A stretch of DNA of 8,709 bases, from positions 1 to 8,709 of the forward strand of contig JAEYWT010000420.1 of the NCBI GenBank assembly GCA_023428865.1. The letters run 5' to 3'. This stretch comes from Bacteroidota bacterium. Lineage in GTDB: Bacteria; Bacteroidota; Bacteroidia; Flavobacteriales_F; PHOS-HE28. Below, in pieces: positions 7,293 to 8,709 of the stretch. The notes beneath the pieces were generated by a model that was not told where the DNA came from, did not search any database, and saw only the letters and a program-made list of their open reading frames with translations. Position 1 is the stretch's first letter. Each line of letters begins with the position of its first letter. The position numbers were made by a program, and so were the translations under genes.

Positions 7293-7560
7293 GTTGTACA
7301 AGGAAGAAGAGTGCAGTGATGAACGAAATGGCCTGCAAGATCCCAGCGGCTCGGCCGATCTTGGATTTCCCCGAAGCGCCCAAACCTAGAACGACACCGA
7401 TTGCTGCGGTGACCGCCAATGCCACAAAAGCGCGCGCTGCAGAGTTGACCACGCAAACGCAGGAGTCCACATAGGCTTGATGGGTCGATGCGATGGCGAT
7501 CAGCAAAGCGCCGAGCATTACGGTGGCTAGGACAGCCAGAAAAGAGGAGTGCTCCTTCAT
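7264..7560 (-). CDS. Small three-helix membrane protein of unknown function
   Basis: A 98-aa protein with three predicted membrane helices at about residues 7-25, 43-61 and 72-96. The loop between helices 2 and 3 (GASGKSKIGR) is positively charged. By the positive-inside rule this puts it in the cytoplasm, and the loop between helices 1 and 2 (about 26-42) in the periplasm. That loop holds a Cys-x-Cys motif (C34, C36 in VDSCVCVV). I do not recognise the family. ATG 7560 begins only nine bases after the U-tract of the terminator at 7570-7613. Transcripts must therefore come either from readthrough or from a promoter close to or inside the preceding gene. The gene overlaps the following lipoprotein gene by 29 bp, so the two are probably translated together. 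Confidence 0.7.
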   Translation of the reverse strand: MKEHSSFLAVLATVMLGALLIAIASTHQAYVDSCVCVVNSAARAFVALAVTAAIGVVLGLGASGKSKIGRAAGILQAISFITALFFLVQHVFFVLELA

Positions 7561-7569
7561 AGGGTGCGT

Positions 7570-7613
7570 AAAAAATCAAATGGGGAACCTCCGTACGGAA
7601 GCTCCCCATTCGA
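7570..7613 (-). terminator. Intrinsic terminator of the 74-aa lipoprotein gene
   Basis: Read on the minus strand, TCGAATGGGGA (7613-7603) pairs with TCCCCATTTGA (7586-7576), giving 11 pairs including one G-U. The stem continues inward through weak pairs to a small TCCGTACGGA palindrome. Six T residues (7575-7570) follow directly. The + strand lacks a T-run after the hairpin, so it acts only in the minus direction. It begins 14 bases after the stop of the 74-aa gene. Confidence 0.88.
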
Positions 7614-7621
7614 ACATCGGT

Positions 7622-7629
7622 CAAAACTA
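7622..7629 (-). promoter_or_regulatory. Perfect -7 box over the stop codon of the 74-aa gene (possible internal promoter)
   Basis: On the minus strand TAGTTTTG matches TAnnTTTG at every fixed base, and its TAG is the stop codon of the 74-aa gene. A start site near 7615 would serve the 98-aa gene, but the transcript would open with the terminator hairpin. No TTG lies at the usual 17-23 base spacing upstream; the nearest is 26 bases away. It may be chance. Confidence 0.25.
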
Positions 7630-7851
7630 GCCCTTGTCGCAGGTGCAGGAGCCGCCAACGAGGGTAGCTGCAGCAGCGCAAGCATCTTCGTAGTCTTCCA
7701 CTTCGCTCTTCTTACCGCAAACTTCAGGGTAAGTGTAGGTGGTTGAAGCACCAGACAGCGTGTAGGTGTATTTACAGGTGCTGCACTTCTTGCAAGAAGG
7801 CAGTGCTACCATGAAGGCGGCCGCAGCCAGAACAACAACGAACTTTTTCAT
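7627..7851 (-). CDS. Small cysteine-rich lipoprotein
   Basis: A 74-aa protein. The signal sequence MKKFVVVLAAAAFMVALPSC has a good lipobox (ALPSC) with Cys20 as the lipid-modified residue, so the mature form has only 55 residues. Six further cysteines lie at 23, 26, 45, 58, 69 and 71. They form CKKCSTC at the start of the mature protein and end in SCTCDKG. The even number would allow three disulfides in the periplasm or at the surface; a metal site is also possible. A Thr/Tyr-rich stretch (27-41) looks beta-stranded, and 50-65 (EVEDYEDACAAAATLV) looks helical. I know similar short 'SCKKC.TC' lipoproteins from Bacteroidota genomes but no function for them. The gene has its own candidate promoter (7881-7910) and a strong terminator (7570-7613), so it is probably a single-gene unit and may be well expressed. 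Confidence 0.85.
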   Translation of the reverse strand: MKKFVVVLAAAAFMVALPSCKKCSTCKYTYTLSGASTTYTYPEVCGKKSEVEDYEDACAAAATLVGGSCTCDKG

Positions 7852-7880
7852 TTCGAAATGGAAGGTTGGTTTGAGGTGTG

Positions 7881-7910
7881 CGAAAATAAGGTGATCGCGG
7901 AAAAAAGCAA
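7881..7910 (-). promoter_or_regulatory. Candidate promoter of the 74-aa lipoprotein gene
   Basis: On the minus strand TTG (7910-7908) is followed after 19 bases by TATTTTCG (7888-7881), one mismatch from TAnnTTTG. The spacing is right for a Bacteroidota housekeeping promoter. The box lies 29 bases before ATG 7851, giving a leader of roughly 25 bases. The surroundings are locally A+T-rich (a run of six T after the TTG), unlike the G+C-rich genes around. Confidence 0.55.
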
Positions 7911-7925
7911 TTGTGTGAGAAGAAA

Positions 7926-7945
7926 ATTACGGTCCGTCCCGTAAT
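7926..7945. repeat. Perfect 7-bp dyad between divergent genes (possible operator)
   Basis: ATTACGG (7926-7932) and CCGTAAT (7939-7945) are exact inverted copies separated by six bases. The dyad lies 16 bases upstream of the -33 element proposed for the 74-aa gene, and about 150 bp before the trhO start. That is a usual position for a dimeric regulator. On the minus strand it is followed by TTTTCTTCT, so a weak terminator is the alternative reading. Purely a sequence observation. Confidence 0.4.
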
Positions 7946-8002
7946 CGGTAAGGCAACACCATCTGGTTCGCAAGGCCATACCATATTCGGCTCAGCCATT
8001 CA

Positions 8003-8034
8003 TTTGGTCGTTGACGATCAGGCAAATACGTTGG
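8003..8034 (+). promoter_or_regulatory. Candidate promoter of trhO
   Basis: TTTG (8003-8006) is followed after 20 bases by TACGTTGG (8027-8034), one mismatch from TAnnTTTG. Transcription would start near 8041 and give a leader of about 55 bases. A weak purine element, AGCAGG (8087-8092), lies just before ATG 8097. Predicted from motif and spacing only. Confidence 0.4.
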
Positions 8035-8096
8035 ACATCAGTGCTTACTGATCAAGGCACCGGCCAGTCTGCCATACCCGTACCTTAGCAGGCGAA

Positions 8097-8709
8097 ATGG
8101 AGCCACATCGCCTCAGGAATCTACGCAGCCCACAAGAACTCCGTGCCCGCTTGGAACGCGAAGGTGCTCCGCGCACCACGCTATCCTTCTACCGATACGT
8201 CCGCCTGACCGATGCAGAAGCCCTGCGCAACACCCTATACCAAGAATGGGAAGCGTTGGGGGTGCTTGGCCGCATCTACCTCTCGCAGGAAGGTATCAAC
8301 GCGCAAGTGAGTTTGCCCACAACGAACTTGGAGGCCTTCCGAGCCAACCTCGACAGCCGCGAAGCCTTCCGCGATGTGCCGTGGAAGATCGCCGTGGAGG
8401 ATGATGGCAAGAGCTTCTTGAAGCTCATCATCAAAGTGAAAAAGAAGATCGTAGCCGATGGCTTGACTGATGACGCCTTCGATGTGACCAACGTAGGCGA
8501 ACACCTCGACGCGAAGACCTTCAACCGAAAAATGGAGGAAGGTGCGGTGGTCATCGACATGCGCAACAACTACGAGTGCTTGATCGGGCATTTCGAGGGT
8601 GCGTATTTGCCTAAGGCCGATAATTTCCGCGGGGCGATCGAAGAGGTGACGAAAATGCTACGTGCCAAGGAAGCGCAGACGGATGATCAGGGCGCTGGTA
8701 GGTCGATCC
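8097..8709 (+). CDS. trhO: tRNA uridine(34) hydroxylase, rhodanese family (partial, 3' end outside window)
   Basis: The first 204 codons are present and the frame is open to the window edge. TrhO (YceA) uses O2 to hydroxylate U34 of certain tRNAs to 5-hydroxyuridine, the first step toward cmo5U or mo5U wobble bases. Residues 25-74 (PRTTLSFYRY, GRIYLSQEGINAQVSLP) closely follow E. coli YceA (PRTTISFYKY, GRVYLAHEGINAQISVP). So do DDGKSF (102-107), IVADGL (118-123) and DVTNVGEHL (129-137). The rhodanese domain begins with VVIDMRNNYECLIGHFEGA (151-169). The family's active-site loop (CTGGIRC) should come just past the window end. Residues about 189-203 look several positions longer than in E. coli before that loop. 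ATG 8097 is the first Met after an in-frame stop at 8049. The gene is divergent from the 74-aa lipoprotein gene. Confidence 0.95.
   Translation, partial: MEPHRLRNLRSPQELRARLEREGAPRTTLSFYRYVRLTDAEALRNTLYQEWEALGVLGRIYLSQEGINAQVSLPTTNLEAFRANLDSREAFRDVPWKIAVEDDGKSFLKLIIKVKKKIVADGLTDDAFDVTNVGEHLDAKTFNRKMEEGAVVIDMRNNYECLIGHFEGAYLPKADNFRGAIEEVTKMLRAKEAQTDDQGAGRSI

Noticed and set aside
7772..7999. A 75-codon minus-strand open frame overlapping the Cys-rich lipoprotein gene
   Set aside because: It overlaps the 74-aa gene in another frame, crosses its promoter and lacks a signal or domain. The 74-aa frame has a proper lipoprotein signal.

Overview
The window looks like chromosomal DNA of a member of the Bacteroidota, probably an uncultured G+C-rich relative of the Flavobacteriales. 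Three things suggest this. Two cargo proteins end in type IX secretion (T9SS) sorting domains. Several -7 boxes are close to the Bacteroidota form TAnnTTTG, and Shine-Dalgarno sequences are scarce. The threonine dehydrogenase is the SDR-type enzyme familiar from Flavobacterium and Cytophaga. I see no phage, transposon, CRISPR or RNA genes. Apart from a few small unknown proteins, the content is housekeeping and secretion related.

Layout. On the + strand, the left edge holds the last 20 codons of a T9SS cargo gene. A complete 656-residue cargo protein follows: signal peptide, Cys-containing beta-sandwich, seven FG-GAP/VCBS-type calcium-loop motifs, ASPIC/UnbV domain and sorting tail. A symmetrical hairpin at about 2113-2141 separates it from a long minus-strand block. 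Read in the direction of transcription (right to left), that block contains: a 74-aa Cys-rich lipoprotein with its own terminator; a 98-aa three-helix membrane protein overlapping a 179-aa lipoprotein; an L-threonine 3-dehydrogenase with its own likely promoter; an exported MORN/YwqK-like repeat protein; cysteinyl-tRNA synthetase (cysS); and, through an ATGA overlap, an M28-family lipoprotein that matches glutaminyl cyclase. At the right edge a divergent + strand gene, trhO (tRNA U34 hydroxylase), runs off the window. About 245 bp of divergent regulatory DNA lie between trhO and the 74-aa gene, with a candidate promoter for each and a perfect 7-bp dyad.

How the genes fit together. The clearest functional link is in export. 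Both complete predicted signal-peptidase-I substrates have Gln at the predicted mature N-terminus, as the Bacteroidota 'Q-rule' predicts, and the window also encodes the enzyme type that would cyclise that Gln to pyroglutamate. cysS and trhO are both translation-related (tRNA charging and anticodon modification) but are far apart and on opposite strands. I found no strong case for a wholly new multi-gene system. The least explained part is the small-protein group at 6753-7851, where two adjacent small envelope proteins both carry a Cys-x-Cys motif and an intrinsic terminator sits directly before one of the genes.
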